A DNA stretch of 64,000 nucleotides, taken from assembly GCA_017434855.1 (NCBI GenBank), contig JAFRUA010000030.1:1-64000 (forward strand). The letters are read 5' to 3'. The position numbers were made by a program, and so were the translations under genes. The DNA is from Clostridia bacterium. Lineage in GTDB: Bacteria; Bacillota; Clostridia; Oscillospirales; Acutalibacteraceae. A model generated the notes under the pieces. That model did not search any database, was not told where the DNA came from, and worked only from the letters and a program-made list of their open reading frames with translations. Positions 8,055 to 19,731 of this stretch are shown here, one piece after another; positions within the stretch are counted from its first letter, which is position 1, and every line of letters begins with the position of its first letter.

Positions 8055-9136
8055 CGGATCTTGAAATCAAACAATTTCGCAATTTAAAAGCGGACGCGCT
8101 TTCATTCTGTGACGGCGTCAATCTGATTTACGGCGACAATGCGCAGGGAAAAACCAATCTGATCGAAGCAATCTGGCTATTTACGGGCTGCCGCAGCTTT
8201 CGCAGTGCAAAAGACGCCGAATGTATCAACTTTGACGCGCAAAAGGCCGTACTGTCCATGGATTATTTCGGCGAGGGCCGCGCGCAGTCCATGCTTTTGG
8301 AAATTGAAAACGGGCGCAAATTTATTCACAACGGCATCAAGTGCAAATCGGCTTCCAAGGTGGTCGGTCATTTTCTTGCAGTCGTGTTTTCGCCGGTGCA
8401 TTTGTCACTGGTCAAAAGCGGGCCGTATGAACGGCGGCGGTTTTTGGACGTCGCTATCAGCCAGTTGAAACCGAATTATGCCGTTGCGCTGTCAAATTAT
8501 AACAAAGCGGTTGCGCAGCGCAACATTTTGTTAAAGGATGTTGCATATCACAGCGAGCTGTTTGACACGCTGGGCGTTTGGGAAGAGCGCATTGCGTATT
8601 ATGCAAGCGAGATCATCCGCCAGCGCATCGGTTATGTCGGCCGGCTCAAGGAATTCGGAACAGAAATTTATTCCGGTATCTCAAAAAAGAAAGAAGCATT
8701 ATCGCTGTCTTATTTTGAGGCATGCCCCGCAGCGGGAAACACCAAGCAGGAAATATATGAAAGCATGAAAAATCTGCTGCATGCCGCGCGAAAAAACGAT
8801 ATTCTTTCCGGGTTCACATCCGTCGGGCCGCATCACGACGACCTGACGATCCTGATCGACGGTCTGTCTGCAAAAAGCTATGCGTCGCAGGGGCAGCAGC
8901 GGTCGGCGGCACTGGCGCTGAAGCTGGGCGAAGCGGCCGTGATGAAAAGCTTTACCGGAGAGCAGCCGGTGGCGCTGCTTGACGACGTGATGAGCGAGCT
9001 GGACGGCGACCGGCAAAATTATATTCTGAATCACATCAAAAACTGGCAGGTCTTTATCACCTGCTGCGACCCGGCGTCCGTCAAAAATCTCAAGTACGGC
9101 AAAGCGTTCAGAATGAAGAACGGCAGCATTATTTAA
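8045..9136 (+). CDS. recF: Recombination and gap-repair protein RecF
   Basis: The product is 363 residues. The N-terminal Walker A is GDNAQGKTNLIEA; the ABC-type signature region is SQGQQRSAALALKLGEA, followed by Walker B VALLDDVMSELD. RecF is an SMC-like ATPase that loads RecA on gapped DNA with RecO and RecR. The start ATG lies inside the last codons of yaaA. Confidence 0.97.
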   Translation: MYVTDLEIKQFRNLKADALSFCDGVNLIYGDNAQGKTNLIEAIWLFTGCRSFRSAKDAECINFDAQKAVLSMDYFGEGRAQSMLLEIENGRKFIHNGIKCKSASKVVGHFLAVVFSPVHLSLVKSGPYERRRFLDVAISQLKPNYAVALSNYNKAVAQRNILLKDVAYHSELFDTLGVWEERIAYYASEIIRQRIGYVGRLKEFGTEIYSGISKKKEALSLSYFEACPAAGNTKQEIYESMKNLLHAARKNDILSGFTSVGPHHDDLTILIDGLSAKSYASQGQQRSAALALKLGEAAVMKSFTGEQPVALLDDVMSELDGDRQNYILNHIKNWQVFITCCDPASVKNLKYGKAFRMKNGSII

Positions 9137-9147
9137 GGAGCGGCGAC

Positions 9148-9396
9148 ATGTATTTGCATCTGGGCCAGAGCACTGTGATCACAACGCAGGAGATCGTCGG
9201 CATTTTTGATATGGACACCACGACTGTGTCAAAGCATACGCGCGACTTTTTAAAAGCCGCCGAACAAAGCGGAAAGGTCGTCTATGTTTCGTCAGAGCTG
9301 CCGAAGTCCTTTATTGTGAGCGCAGACAAACAGGTTTATATTTCACAGATTTCTCCGGCAACGCTGCTGCTGCGCGCGGAGAAGCCATTCAAGTAA
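9148..9396 (+). CDS. remB: RemB-like (DUF370/YaaB) small regulator
   Basis: This 82-residue protein starts MYLHLGQSTVITTQEIVGIFD and matches the DUF370 family. In Bacillus, the homologue yaaB/remB sits at the same place, between recF and gyrB, and relatives control biofilm matrix genes by DNA binding. The ATG follows GGAG. It is 11 bases after recF and 18 before gyrB, so it is in the same operon. The DNA-binding role here is inferred from the family. Confidence 0.88.
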   Translation: MYLHLGQSTVITTQEIVGIFDMDTTTVSKHTRDFLKAAEQSGKVVYVSSELPKSFIVSADKQVYISQISPATLLLRAEKPFK

Positions 9397-11415
<2,019 letters not shown>

Positions 11416-11436
11416 CGCCGAAACAGGTGACGCATT

Positions 11437-13965
11437 ATGGATATGAATACGAACAACACAAACACTTATGAAAACCAGACGATCATCGACGTGGACCTCA
11501 ACAAGGAGATGCGCTCGTCCTTTTTGAGCTATTCCATGTCGGTCATCACGTCCCGCGCCCTGCCGGACGTGCGCGACGGACTGAAGCCGGTGCACCGCCG
11601 CATCCTGTATACGATGCACGAAAACGGCCTGTATCCCGACAAGGCGTACCGCAAATGCGCCGACACCGTGGGTTCCGTGCTGGGCCGGTACCATCCGCAC
11701 GGCGACGCGTCGGTCTATGACGCCATGGTGCGTCTGGCGCAGACGTTCTCCACGCGGTACCTTTTGGTGGACGGCCACGGCAACTTCGGTTCCGTGGACG
11801 GCGACCCCCCTGCCGCCTACCGTTATACCGAGTCGCGCATGAGCAAGATCTCAATGGAAATGCTCACCGACATCGACAAGGACACGGTCGACTTTATCCC
11901 GAACTATGACGACCGCCTGAAAGAGCCGACGGTCCTCCCCTCCCGGTTCCCGAACATTCTGGTCAACGGGTCCACCGGCATCGCCGTCGGTATGGCGACA
12001 AACATCCCGCCGCACAACATTGCGGAGGTCATCGACGGCATGTGCTATCTGATCGACAACCCCGACGCGGGGCTGGATGAGCTGATGAACCACATCAAGG
12101 GCCCGGACTTTCCGACCGCCGGCATCATCATGGGCAAGGCGGGCATCCGCGCCGCCTACGGCACCGGCCGCGGCAAAATCACCGTGCGCGCCCGCGCCGA
12201 AATTGTGGAAGCGAAAAACGGCCGGTTCCAGATCGTGATTTCGGAACTCCCCTATCAGGTCAACAAACGCCGCCTGATCGAATCGATCGCCGATCTGGTC
12301 AAGGACAAGCGCATCGACGGTATCTCCGACATCAACGACTATTCCAACCGCGAGGGCATGAACCTGGTCATCGACCTCAAGCGTGAGGCAAACCCGCAGG
12401 TCGTGCTCAATTCGCTGTATTCCATGACGCAGCTTCAAATCACCTACGGCATCATCATGCTGGCGCTGGTGGACGGCGTGCCGCGTATTCTGACGCTGCG
12501 CCAGATCCTGGAGGAATACATTCACTTCCAGGAGCGGGTCATTGAGCGCCGCACGCGCTTCGACCTGAAAAAAGCGATGGAGCGCGAGCACATCCTGCAG
12601 GGACTCAAGACCGCGCTGGATTATATTGACGAGATCATTGCCATTCTGCGGAAGGCAAAGGACCAGAGCGAGGGCAAGGCCGCGCTGATGGAGCGTTTCG
12701 GCTTTGACGATATCCAGGCGGACGCCATTGTCAAGATGCGTCTGGGCCAGTTGACCGGTCTGGAGCGCATCAAGATCGAAGATGAACTGAAAGCCATCCA
12801 GGCCAAGATCGCGGAATATCAGGACATCCTTGCCAGTGAAAGCCGCGTGCTTGAGATCGTCAAGGACGAGGCCATGGCGCTGCGCGGCAAGTTTGCCGAC
12901 GACCGCCTGACCGAGATCGTCAACGTCAGCGGTGAAGTGGACGTGGAGGACCTGATTCCGGAGGAAGAGTGTATGTACACCCTGACGACCTTCGGCTATA
13001 TCAAGCGCATGGCCACGGCGGAATACTCCATTCAGCGCCGGGGCGGCAAGGGCATCAAGGGCATGAGCCGCCGGGAGGAGGATGTGACGCAGACCATGTT
13101 CTCCTGCTCCAGCCATGATTTCATCATGTTCTTTACCACCTTTGGCCGGACGTACCGCCTGAAGGGCTATGAGATCCCGGAGGCGAGCCGCCAGAGCAAG
13201 GGCATCAACATTGTGAACCTGCTGCCGCTGGAAAACGGCGAAAAGGTCAGCGCGATGATCCGCGTGCCGAACTTCGGCGACGACAAATATTACCTTTGCA
13301 TGGCAACACGCAAGGGCGTCATCAAGCGCACCAAGCTGGACGAGTATCGCAACATCCGCAAGGGCGGCATCATCGCCATCAATCTGGATGAAGGTGACGA
13401 GCTGGCCTGGGTCAAGCTGACCGAGGGCAACGACGACATCTATGTTGCCACGCGCGACGGCTTCGGTATCCGCTTCAACGAGACCGACGCCCGTGCCATC
13501 GGCCGCACCGCCCGCGGTGTGCGCGCCATTGAGCTGCGTAACGGCGACGAGGTGGTCGGCATGTGTGCCATTCCGGCCGACGAGCCGGAAGACGCCCGGG
13601 TGCTGACCGTGTCTGAAACCGGGCTTGGGCGCCGCAGCGCGCTGGACGAATATCGCTGCCAGACCCGCGGCGGAAAGGGCTCGACGAATTACAAAACCGA
13701 AAAGTACGGCAAGGTGGCTTCGGTCTGCCTGGTGTATAACGACGACGACGTGATCCTGATCTCTTCCGACGGCATTGTGATCCGCATGAACGCGAACGAG
13801 ATCAACGTCAATTCGCGCACGTCGCGCGGCGTGGGCGTGATGCGAGTGACCTCCGGTGAAAAGGTGGTCTCTGCCGCCGCGATCAAGGGTGACAGCGACG
13901 ACGAAGAAAAGCCGCAGTCTGACGATGCGGGCAGCGAATCTTCCGATCCGCAGGAGGAAGAATAA
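11437..13965 (+). CDS. gyrA: DNA gyrase subunit A
   Basis: The product is 842 residues. The breakage-reunion domain contains [17 protein letters not shown] and a quinolone-resistance region with [14 protein letters not shown]. The catalytic Tyr is in [10 protein letters not shown]. The C-terminal beta-pinwheel has a GyrA box, [10 protein letters not shown], and ends in an acidic tail (DPQEEE). It starts 21 bases after gyrB and is co-transcribed with it. The quinolone-region serine (DASVYDA) is present. Confidence 0.98.
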   Translation: MDMNTNNTNTYENQTIIDVDLNKEMRSSFLSYSMSVITSRALPDVRDGLKPVHRRILYTMHENGLYPDKAYRKCADTVGSVLGRYHPHGDASVYDAMVRLAQTFSTRYLLVDGHGNFGSVDGDPPAAYRYTESRMSKISMEMLTDIDKDTVDFIPNYDDRLKEPTVLPSRFPNILVNGSTGIAVGMATNIPPHNIAEVIDGMCYLIDNPDAGLDELMNHIKGPDFPTAGIIMGKAGIRAAYGTGRGKITVRARAEIVEAKNGRFQIVISELPYQVNKRRLIESIADLVKDKRIDGISDINDYSNREGMNLVIDLKREANPQVVLNSLYSMTQLQITYGIIMLALVDGVPRILTLRQILEEYIHFQERVIERRTRFDLKKAMEREHILQGLKTALDYIDEIIAILRKAKDQSEGKAALMERFGFDDIQADAIVKMRLGQLTGLERIKIEDELKAIQAKIAEYQDILASESRVLEIVKDEAMALRGKFADDRLTEIVNVSGEVDVEDLIPEEECMYTLTTFGYIKRMATAEYSIQRRGGKGIKGMSRREEDVTQTMFSCSSHDFIMFFTTFGRTYRLKGYEIPEASRQSKGINIVNLLPLENGEKVSAMIRVPNFGDDKYYLCMATRKGVIKRTKLDEYRNIRKGGIIAINLDEGDELAWVKLTEGNDDIYVATRDGFGIRFNETDARAIGRTARGVRAIELRNGDEVVGMCAIPADEPEDARVLTVSETGLGRRSALDEYRCQTRGGKGSTNYKTEKYGKVASVCLVYNDDDVILISSDGIVIRMNANEINVNSRTSRGVGVMRVTSGEKVVSAAAIKGDSDDEEKPQSDDAGSESSDPQEEE

Positions 13966-14036
13966 TCAGGACCGCAGCGCGGCGGACTGAAAACAGTTTG
14001 CATATAAAGCGGATGAAACAGAAAGAAGGAACCAGC

Positions 14037-15197
14037 TTGAAGCAGAAAAGCAGCCCGCAGACAAAGGGCAACCCGGTGACACGCTTCCTTTGGATCGATA
14101 AACGACGCAGGGCAAAAAACCTCAACTTTCTTTTGACGGTGGTCGTGATCGTGGTTGCGGCGGCGCTCGGCTATGTTTGCTATTTGCTCGGCCTGATCGA
14201 TACGGGCGGAGACGGGGCGACCAACTTCACCTTTGAGGGACAGGAAATCTATGAGGACGAAGAGCTCGATATCATGCGCTCGATCGACGCGGCCGGTTCG
14301 TGGAACGATTATCTGAAACAGTGGGCCAACAACGGCGGCACCCCGATGAGCAGCAAAAACGTCATCAACGTGCTTTTGATCGGTCTGGATTCGGCCGACG
14401 GGCTGGAAAAAGGCGGCCGGTCCGACACGCTGATCCTGGTCTCGATCAATAAAAAGACCCAAAAGATCAATATGACGTCGCTGTTCCGCGACACCTGGAC
14501 CTATATGTATATTTCGGGCAGCAAGGACTGGCCCGAGCGTTACGGAAAGATCAACTCCTCTTATTTTTACGGCGGGCCGACCGCTTTGATCGATACCATT
14601 GAAAAAGACTTTAAAATCGACATCGATCACTATGTTGCGGTGGATTTCAGCTCGTTCACCGATATCATCAACGCGCTGGGCGGTCTGACGATCGATGTGG
14701 AAGAGCGCGAGGCGGAATATATCCGCCGCACCTCGACCGACCACAAAGAATTCCCTTATGGAAAAAATGTGAAGCTGAACGGCTGGCAGGCGCTGGTTTA
14801 TGCGCGGATCCGCAAGCTGGACAGCGACGTTGGCCGAACGCAGCGCCAGCGCAAGGTGATCATGGCGCTGATGGATTCCGCGCGGGGCGCGTCGCTTTCA
14901 CAGTTGACCACTGCGGTGGAAACGCTGTTCCGCTATGTGAAGACCGATCTTTCCAAAATGGAAATTTTGTCATACAGCAGCGAAGGTCTGCGCAACGGCT
15001 GGCAGAACTATGCCGTGACCGAGACCACGATCGCGGACGACGATGTGTTCCGCGCCGGCATGTTTGGCGAAACGTCACTGGTGGCCATCGACTTTGAGCT
15101 GGCGGCCCAGCGCATCCAGACCGCGATCTATGGCGAAAGCAATATCGAGCTTGCAGAGGATCGCGTCATTCCGTTTGACCTGGTCACACTCAGATAA
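14037..15197 (+). CDS. LytR-CpsA-Psr family glycopolymer ligase
   Basis: The product is about 386 residues from the TTG at 14037, chosen because AGAAGGA lies six bases before it; an ATG at 14013 has no ribosome site. There is a short basic cytoplasmic lead, one membrane segment (NLNFLLTVVVIVVAAALGYV) and an extracellular LCP domain: NVLLIGLDS, RSDTLILVS, MTSLFRDTWTYM and QALVYARIRKLDSDVGRTQRQ with the catalytic Arg cluster. The family transfers wall teichoic acid or capsule from lipid carriers to peptidoglycan. It lies 70 bases after gyrA. Confidence 0.9.
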   Translation: MKQKSSPQTKGNPVTRFLWIDKRRRAKNLNFLLTVVVIVVAAALGYVCYLLGLIDTGGDGATNFTFEGQEIYEDEELDIMRSIDAAGSWNDYLKQWANNGGTPMSSKNVINVLLIGLDSADGLEKGGRSDTLILVSINKKTQKINMTSLFRDTWTYMYISGSKDWPERYGKINSSYFYGGPTALIDTIEKDFKIDIDHYVAVDFSSFTDIINALGGLTIDVEEREAEYIRRTSTDHKEFPYGKNVKLNGWQALVYARIRKLDSDVGRTQRQRKVIMALMDSARGASLSQLTTAVETLFRYVKTDLSKMEILSYSSEGLRNGWQNYAVTETTIADDDVFRAGMFGETSLVAIDFELAAQRIQTAIYGESNIELAEDRVIPFDLVTLR

Positions 15198-15208
15198 GAA
15201 ACAAGTTC

Positions 15209-15236
15209 GGGCGGGCGCATCGTTCGCCCGTCCTTC
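15209..15236 (+). terminator. Weak terminator after the LCP gene
   Basis: GGGCGGGCG pairs with CGCCCGTCC around the loop CATCGTT, followed by TTCTGTGT rather than a clean T run. It probably reduces, but may not stop, read-through into the HAD gene. Confidence 0.45.
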
Positions 15237-15286
15237 TGTGTCATACGGTGATTCCTTTGACCGGGGCACCGTATCAAGGAGCAGCT

Positions 15287-15970
15287 ATGCACAAATATGA
15301 TTTTGTCATTTTTGATTTTGACGGCACGGTGATCGACACCGGCGAAGGCATTCTGAAAAGCTTGCAGTATGCGTTTGAGGCGCAGGGTCATCCGATCCCC
15401 GACCTGTCGGACCTGAAAAAATTCATCGGTCCCCCGATCCATTACAGTTTCACGACCTTTTACGGCGTATCGGAAGATGACGTCGGCGACTACATCAAAA
15501 GCTACCGTCAGCGGTACCGCGAAAAGGGCGTCTATGAGGCGCGGGTCTATGACGGCATGGTCGAGACGCTGCAGACGCTGCGCGCAAACGGCGTCCGGCT
15601 CGGCATCGCCTCCTCCAAACCGGAAACGTTGATTTATGACGTGATGGCGCATTTTCATCTGACCGACCTGTTTGACGCGGTGGTCGGCACCCGGTTTGAC
15701 GACAGCAACCACGCCGGCAAGGCCGATCTTGTGCGCGCAAGCATGCAAAAGCTTGGTGCTGCGGACAAGGGGCGGGTCCTGATGGTCGGCGACCGCTGTT
15801 TTGATATTGACGGCGCGGCGGGCGCGGGCGTCGACAGCTGCGGCGTGCTGTTCGGTTACGGCTCCCAAGCGGAGTTTGAGGCGCACGGTGCAACGCATAT
15901 CATTGCCGCGGCCAAGGAGCTGCTGCCGTTGGTGATTGGAGAACCTTATAATTCCAAATTAGAAATATAG
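15287..15970 (+). CDS. HAD-superfamily phosphatase (phosphoglycolate phosphatase-like)
   Basis: The product is 227 residues. HAD motif I is FDFDGTVIDT (nucleophile Asp), motif II is the Ser in GIASSKPE, motif III is a Lys near KADLVRA, and motif IV is MVGDRCFDI. The cap domain after motif I is alpha-helical (class IA), as in Gph and PpaX. The ATG at 15287 is set by AAGGAG. The substrate is not readable; phosphoglycolate, pyrophosphate or nucleotides are all possible for this group. Confidence 0.88.
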   Translation: MHKYDFVIFDFDGTVIDTGEGILKSLQYAFEAQGHPIPDLSDLKKFIGPPIHYSFTTFYGVSEDDVGDYIKSYRQRYREKGVYEARVYDGMVETLQTLRANGVRLGIASSKPETLIYDVMAHFHLTDLFDAVVGTRFDDSNHAGKADLVRASMQKLGAADKGRVLMVGDRCFDIDGAAGAGVDSCGVLFGYGSQAEFEAHGATHIIAAAKELLPLVIGEPYNSKLEI

Positions 15971-16046
15971 ACACTTGAACCGACGTTTTCCACGCTGCGT
16001 CACCGCAATGTGGAAAACAGTTGCTGTCCAGGAGAAGGAACGAACG

Positions 16047-17960
16047 ATGCAATATTTTGCGAAAGACTATGATGTGATCGTCATCGGCGCGGGCCATGCC
16101 GGGATCGAAGCCGGACTGGCGGCGGCGCGGCTGGGCGCGACGGTCGGTGTGTTTACCATCAATATGGACTGGGTCGGCAACATGCCGTGCAACCCCTCCA
16201 TCGGCGGCACGGCAAAGGGCCATCTGGTGCGGGAAATCGACGCGCTCGGCGGAGAAATGGGCAAGGCGGCGGACGCCAACACCCTGCAAAGCCGCATTTT
16301 GAACCGCGGCAAAGGCCCGGCCGTGCATTCTCTGCGCGCCCAGGTGGATCGCCGGCGCTACAGCGAATATATGAAGCATGCGCTGGAATTGCAGGACCGG
16401 CTGGAGCTGATCCAGGCAGAAATTGTGGACCTGACCCGTGACGGCGGCGGCTGGCTGGCTGTGACGCGGCTGGAAGCACAGTACCGTGCAAAGGCGGTGA
16501 TCCTTGCGACCGGCACATTTTTGGGCGGACGCATTTATGTGGGCGACGTGTCTTATGACGGCGGGCCGGACGGGATGTTCTCGGCCACTGCCCTTTCGGC
16601 TGCGCTGAAGCGGCTCGGGGTTCCGACCCGGCGGTTCAAGACCGGCACGCCGGCGCGTGTGCTGCGGCGCAGTGTGGATTTCACCGGGCTGGAACGGCAG
16701 GACGGCGACGACGTGATCGTCCCCTTCTCTTTTGACGGTCTGTTCACGCCGCAAAACAAACTCCCCTGCTACATCACCTATACCAACGACGCGACCAAAG
16801 ACGTCATTCTTGAAAATCTGCACCGCTCCCCGCTTTACAGCGGCAAAATCGACGGCGTCGGGCCGCGGTACTGCCCAAGCATCGAAGACAAGATCGTTCG
16901 TTTTCCGGAAAAGCAGCGGCACCAGCTCTTCATTGAGCCGTGCGGCGAATTTACGGAAGAGCTGTATTTGCAGGGCATGTCCTCCTCTTTGCCGGAGGAT
17001 GTGCAGCTTCGTTTCTTGCGGACCATCCCGGGGCTGGAGCATGTGCAGGTCATGCGCACGGCCTATGCCATCGAATATGACTGTGTGGATCCGCTGGCGC
17101 TGGATGCGACGCTGGAATTCAAGGCGCTGCCCGGCCTGTTCGGCGCGGGGCAGTTCAACGGCTCCAGCGGCTATGAAGAGGCTGCGGCGCAGGGCCTGAT
17201 TGCCGGCATCAACGCAGCCAGGCTGGTGCAGGGCCGGGGGCCCCTGATTCTGGACCGCGCGAGTTCATACATCGGCACACTGATCGACGACCTGGTGACG
17301 CGCGGCTGCACCGATCCTTACCGCATGATGACGTCACGCTCGGAATACCGCTTGCTGCTGCGGCAGGACAACGCGGACCGGCGGCTGACGCGGATCGGGC
17401 ACGACGTTGGGCTGGTCAGCGATGAAAAGCTGCGGCGGCTGGAGGAAAAGGAACGCCTGATTGCCGAAGAGCGCAGGCGTGTGGAAGGTGTCGGCGTGCC
17501 GCCGAGCGACGCGCTGGATGCGCTGCTTGTTTCACGTGAAACATCACCGATGAAAACCGGCTGCCGGCTGATCGACCTGCTGCGGCGCCCGCAACTGGAT
17601 TATGCGGCGCTGACGCCATTTGACCCGGAGCGGCCGGCGCTGCCGCAGGAGATTTTTGAACAGGTCGAGATCGAAATCAAATACGAAGGCTACATCCGGC
17701 GGCAGGCGGCTCAGGCCCAGGAGATGCGCCGTCTGGAAATCAAGACGCTGGAGCATATCGAGGATTATAACGAGATTCAGGGGCTGCGGATGGAAGCGCA
17801 GGAAAAGCTGAACAAGGTCCGTCCGCGCAATCTGGGGCAGGCGTCGCGCATTTCCGGCGTCAGCCCGGCGGACATCTCGGTCCTGATGATTTATTTGAGA
17901 AAGCAGGAAGTGCAGCAGCGCATTGCCGCAAAAAAGGAGCAAAATGCAGAACTTCATTGA
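16047..17960 (+). CDS. mnmG: tRNA uridine-34 carboxymethylaminomethyl enzyme MnmG (GidA)
   Basis: The product is 637 residues, normal length. The FAD-binding VIVIGAGHAGIEAGLAAARLG is near the N-terminus, and CNPSIGG, FKTGTPAR and NGSSGYEEAAAQG are conserved blocks. With MnmE it modifies the wobble uridine of several tRNAs. The ATG at 16047 follows GGAGAAGGAA. It overlaps rsmG by 17 bases. A parS palindrome lies inside the coding region at 17528. mnmE itself is not in the window. Confidence 0.97.
   Translation: MQYFAKDYDVIVIGAGHAGIEAGLAAARLGATVGVFTINMDWVGNMPCNPSIGGTAKGHLVREIDALGGEMGKAADANTLQSRILNRGKGPAVHSLRAQVDRRRYSEYMKHALELQDRLELIQAEIVDLTRDGGGWLAVTRLEAQYRAKAVILATGTFLGGRIYVGDVSYDGGPDGMFSATALSAALKRLGVPTRRFKTGTPARVLRRSVDFTGLERQDGDDVIVPFSFDGLFTPQNKLPCYITYTNDATKDVILENLHRSPLYSGKIDGVGPRYCPSIEDKIVRFPEKQRHQLFIEPCGEFTEELYLQGMSSSLPEDVQLRFLRTIPGLEHVQVMRTAYAIEYDCVDPLALDATLEFKALPGLFGAGQFNGSSGYEEAAAQGLIAGINAARLVQGRGPLILDRASSYIGTLIDDLVTRGCTDPYRMMTSRSEYRLLLRQDNADRRLTRIGHDVGLVSDEKLRRLEEKERLIAEERRRVEGVGVPPSDALDALLVSRETSPMKTGCRLIDLLRRPQLDYAALTPFDPERPALPQEIFEQVEIEIKYEGYIRRQAAQAQEMRRLEIKTLEHIEDYNEIQGLRMEAQEKLNKVRPRNLGQASRISGVSPADISVLMIYLRKQEVQQRIAAKKEQNAELH
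17528..17543. promoter_or_regulatory. parS centromere site inside mnmG
   Basis: TGTTTCACGTGAAACA is an exact match to the universal 16-bp bacterial parS palindrome, about 11 kb to the right of the origin. ParB (Spo0J) proteins load here to organise and segregate origins. It is coded as part of mnmG. The Noc-like protein encoded downstream is not the expected reader; see the findings. Confidence 0.9.
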
Positions 17961-18693
17961 GATTGAGCGTTTGAAAGAGAAAGCGGCGGCGCTTGGCGTC
18001 TCATTGGACGAGACCGCACTGGAACGCTTTGACATTTATGCAAAAGCGCTGGTGGAATGGAACGAAAAAATCAACCTGACCGCCATCACGCAGCCGCAGG
18101 ACATCGTGACAAAGCACTTTGCAGACAGTTTGACGCTGCTGCGGCACCTTCGGGCGAAGCATGCCGGAACGCTGCTGGACGTCGGTACCGGCGCCGGCTT
18201 TCCCGGGTTGGCGCTGCTGATTGCAGATCCCGCATTGCAGGTGACGCTGCTGGACAGTATCAAAAAAAAGCTGACGGTGCTGCAGGACATTCTGGGACGG
18301 CTGTCGCTTTCTGCGGCGCTGCTGCACGGCCGGGCGGAAGACCTGGCCCATGATGCGCGGTACCGGGAACAGTTTGACGCCGTCACGGCGCGGGCGGTGG
18401 CGGCTTTGCCGGTGCTGGCGGAGTATTGCCTGCCGTTTGTGCGTGTGGGCGGGACGTTTTATGCCATGAAGAGCGTGACCGCCGCGGAAGAGGTGAAGGA
18501 TGCTCAACCGGCGATCCGGCTGCTGGGCGGTGATCGGCCGCAGTGCAAAACAATGACGCTGGAAGACGTGGGGGAGCGCTGCCTGATCCTTGTCGGCAAA
18601 CGTTCGGCCACAAGTCAGAAATATCCGCGTCCTTCGGCAAAAATCGCAAAGGAACCGCTCGGGCAGGGCAAAAACCTGCCGAAAACCAAATGA
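17944..18693 (+). CDS. rsmG: 16S rRNA (guanine-527-N7)-methyltransferase RsmG (GidB)
   Basis: The product is 249 residues. The SAM-binding motif LLDVGTGAGFPGLALLIADP is intact, and the GidB block NEKINLTAI precedes it. It methylates G527 of 16S rRNA; its loss is known to give low-level streptomycin resistance. The ATG at 17944 follows AAAAAGGAG and lies inside the end of mnmG, a coupled pair. The C-terminus has a basic Pro-rich extension. Confidence 0.95.
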   Translation: MQNFIEIERLKEKAAALGVSLDETALERFDIYAKALVEWNEKINLTAITQPQDIVTKHFADSLTLLRHLRAKHAGTLLDVGTGAGFPGLALLIADPALQVTLLDSIKKKLTVLQDILGRLSLSAALLHGRAEDLAHDARYREQFDAVTARAVAALPVLAEYCLPFVRVGGTFYAMKSVTAAEEVKDAQPAIRLLGGDRPQCKTMTLEDVGERCLILVGKRSATSQKYPRPSAKIAKEPLGQGKNLPKTK

Positions 18694-18772
18694 TCCCGGC
18701 GAACGCTTTTGCTGGACAAGGCTCCCTGTTTGTGCTACCATTTTCGGGAAGTATCAGGCAGGGGGCGGTTTT

Positions 18773-19615
18773 ATGCAGGAGGAAGCGCGCGCGGCGGGGC
18801 AGGTGCTGTTGATCCCAAACGAAAAGATCTTTCCGAATCCGAACCAACCGCGCCGGACCTTTGACCAAAGCGAGCTGGTGAATCTGGCCATCAGCATCCG
18901 AATGAACGGAATTTTGCAGCCGATCACCGTGCGCAAGGTCGAAAAAGGATACGAACTGGTTTCCGGCGAGCGGCGGCTACGGGCGTCGCGGCTGGCGGGG
19001 ATGGTGGTTGTGCCGTGCATTGTGGTGGACGTCAACGCCATGAAGTCGGCGATTTTTTCCCTGATTGAGAACCTGCAGCGACAAAACCTCAACTGTTTTG
19101 AAGAGGCTGCGGCCATCGAAACGCTGATGGAGCAATTCGGCCTGTCGCAGGAAGAGGTGGCGCGGCGGATCGGGAAAGCGCCGTCCACCGTGTCAAACAA
19201 GCTGCGGCTGCTGGCGCTGCCGACCGAAGTGCGGCGCAGAATGGCAGAAGCAAATCTGACGGAACGGCACGCGCGGGCGCTGCTGCGGCTGGATGCCGAC
19301 GAAGTGCCGCAGGCGCTTGAAAAGGTGATTGCGCGGGAGCTGAATGTTGCGCAGACCGAGCGGCTGGTGGAGACGCTGACGGAACAAAAAGCCCGCCCGA
19401 AACGAACCACCCGGCGGTTGTTCAGCGACGTGCGCATATTTTTGAACACCATCAGCAATGCATTTGACACAATGAAAAGCGCGGGGATCGACGCGCGGCT
19501 TGAAAAGCAGGAGCGCGACGACGCCTTTGTGTTTGAAATCACGATCCCGAAAAGCAGTGCATACCGGGCCGGCGCTGCCGCGAAAGAAACGAAAACCGAA
19601 CCGACCGTCAATTAA
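18773..19615 (+). CDS. noc: Noc-like nucleoid occlusion protein (ParB family)
   Basis: The product is 280 residues. The ParB/Srx nuclease-like domain has IRMNGILQPITVR and the CTP-binding box SGERRLRASRLAG. The helix-turn-helix reads GKAPSTVSNKLRLL, followed by LTERHARALLRL. From memory, these two stretches match Bacillus Noc (STIANKLRLL, ITERHARAL) better than Spo0J (PHIANHLRLL, LSMGHGRTLL), so I call noc. The position after rsmG agrees. No parA/soj or second parB follows within the window. The ATG at 18773 has a GGGGGCGG-type site. Confidence 0.82.
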   Translation: MQEEARAAGQVLLIPNEKIFPNPNQPRRTFDQSELVNLAISIRMNGILQPITVRKVEKGYELVSGERRLRASRLAGMVVVPCIVVDVNAMKSAIFSLIENLQRQNLNCFEEAAAIETLMEQFGLSQEEVARRIGKAPSTVSNKLRLLALPTEVRRRMAEANLTERHARALLRLDADEVPQALEKVIARELNVAQTERLVETLTEQKARPKRTTRRLFSDVRIFLNTISNAFDTMKSAGIDARLEKQERDDAFVFEITIPKSSAYRAGAAAKETKTEPTVN

Positions 19616-19616
19616 G

Positions 19617-19640
19617 GCACGCTGCGGCGTGCTTTTTGTT
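19617..19640 (+). terminator. Terminator after noc
   Basis: GCACGC (19617-19622), TGCG loop, GCGTGC (19627-19632), then TTTTTGTTT. It begins right at the noc stop and separates noc from the ECF operon. Confidence 0.8.
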
Positions 19641-19731
19641 TATGCACTCTTTAATATTCCAAATCAGAAATATAAAACAAGGGTTTTGTGATAATATAAA
19701 ATGATATATTTTATACCGGAAGGGGATTGCT

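Noticed and set aside
13998-14036. Earlier TTG and ATG starts for the LCP gene
   Set aside because: Neither has a ribosome site at proper distance, whereas AGAAGGA precedes the TTG at 14037. The N-terminus is still less certain than the rest.
18735-18755. Possible Noc-binding site before noc (ATTTTCGGGAAGT)
   Set aside because: It is one base short of the 14-bp Noc palindrome and has mismatches; not convincing.
19616-19731. Search for a cobalamin riboswitch before the ECF operon
   Set aside because: The 116-base gap holds a terminator and AT-rich DNA; it is too short for a B12 riboswitch, and no B12-box-like sequence was seen.
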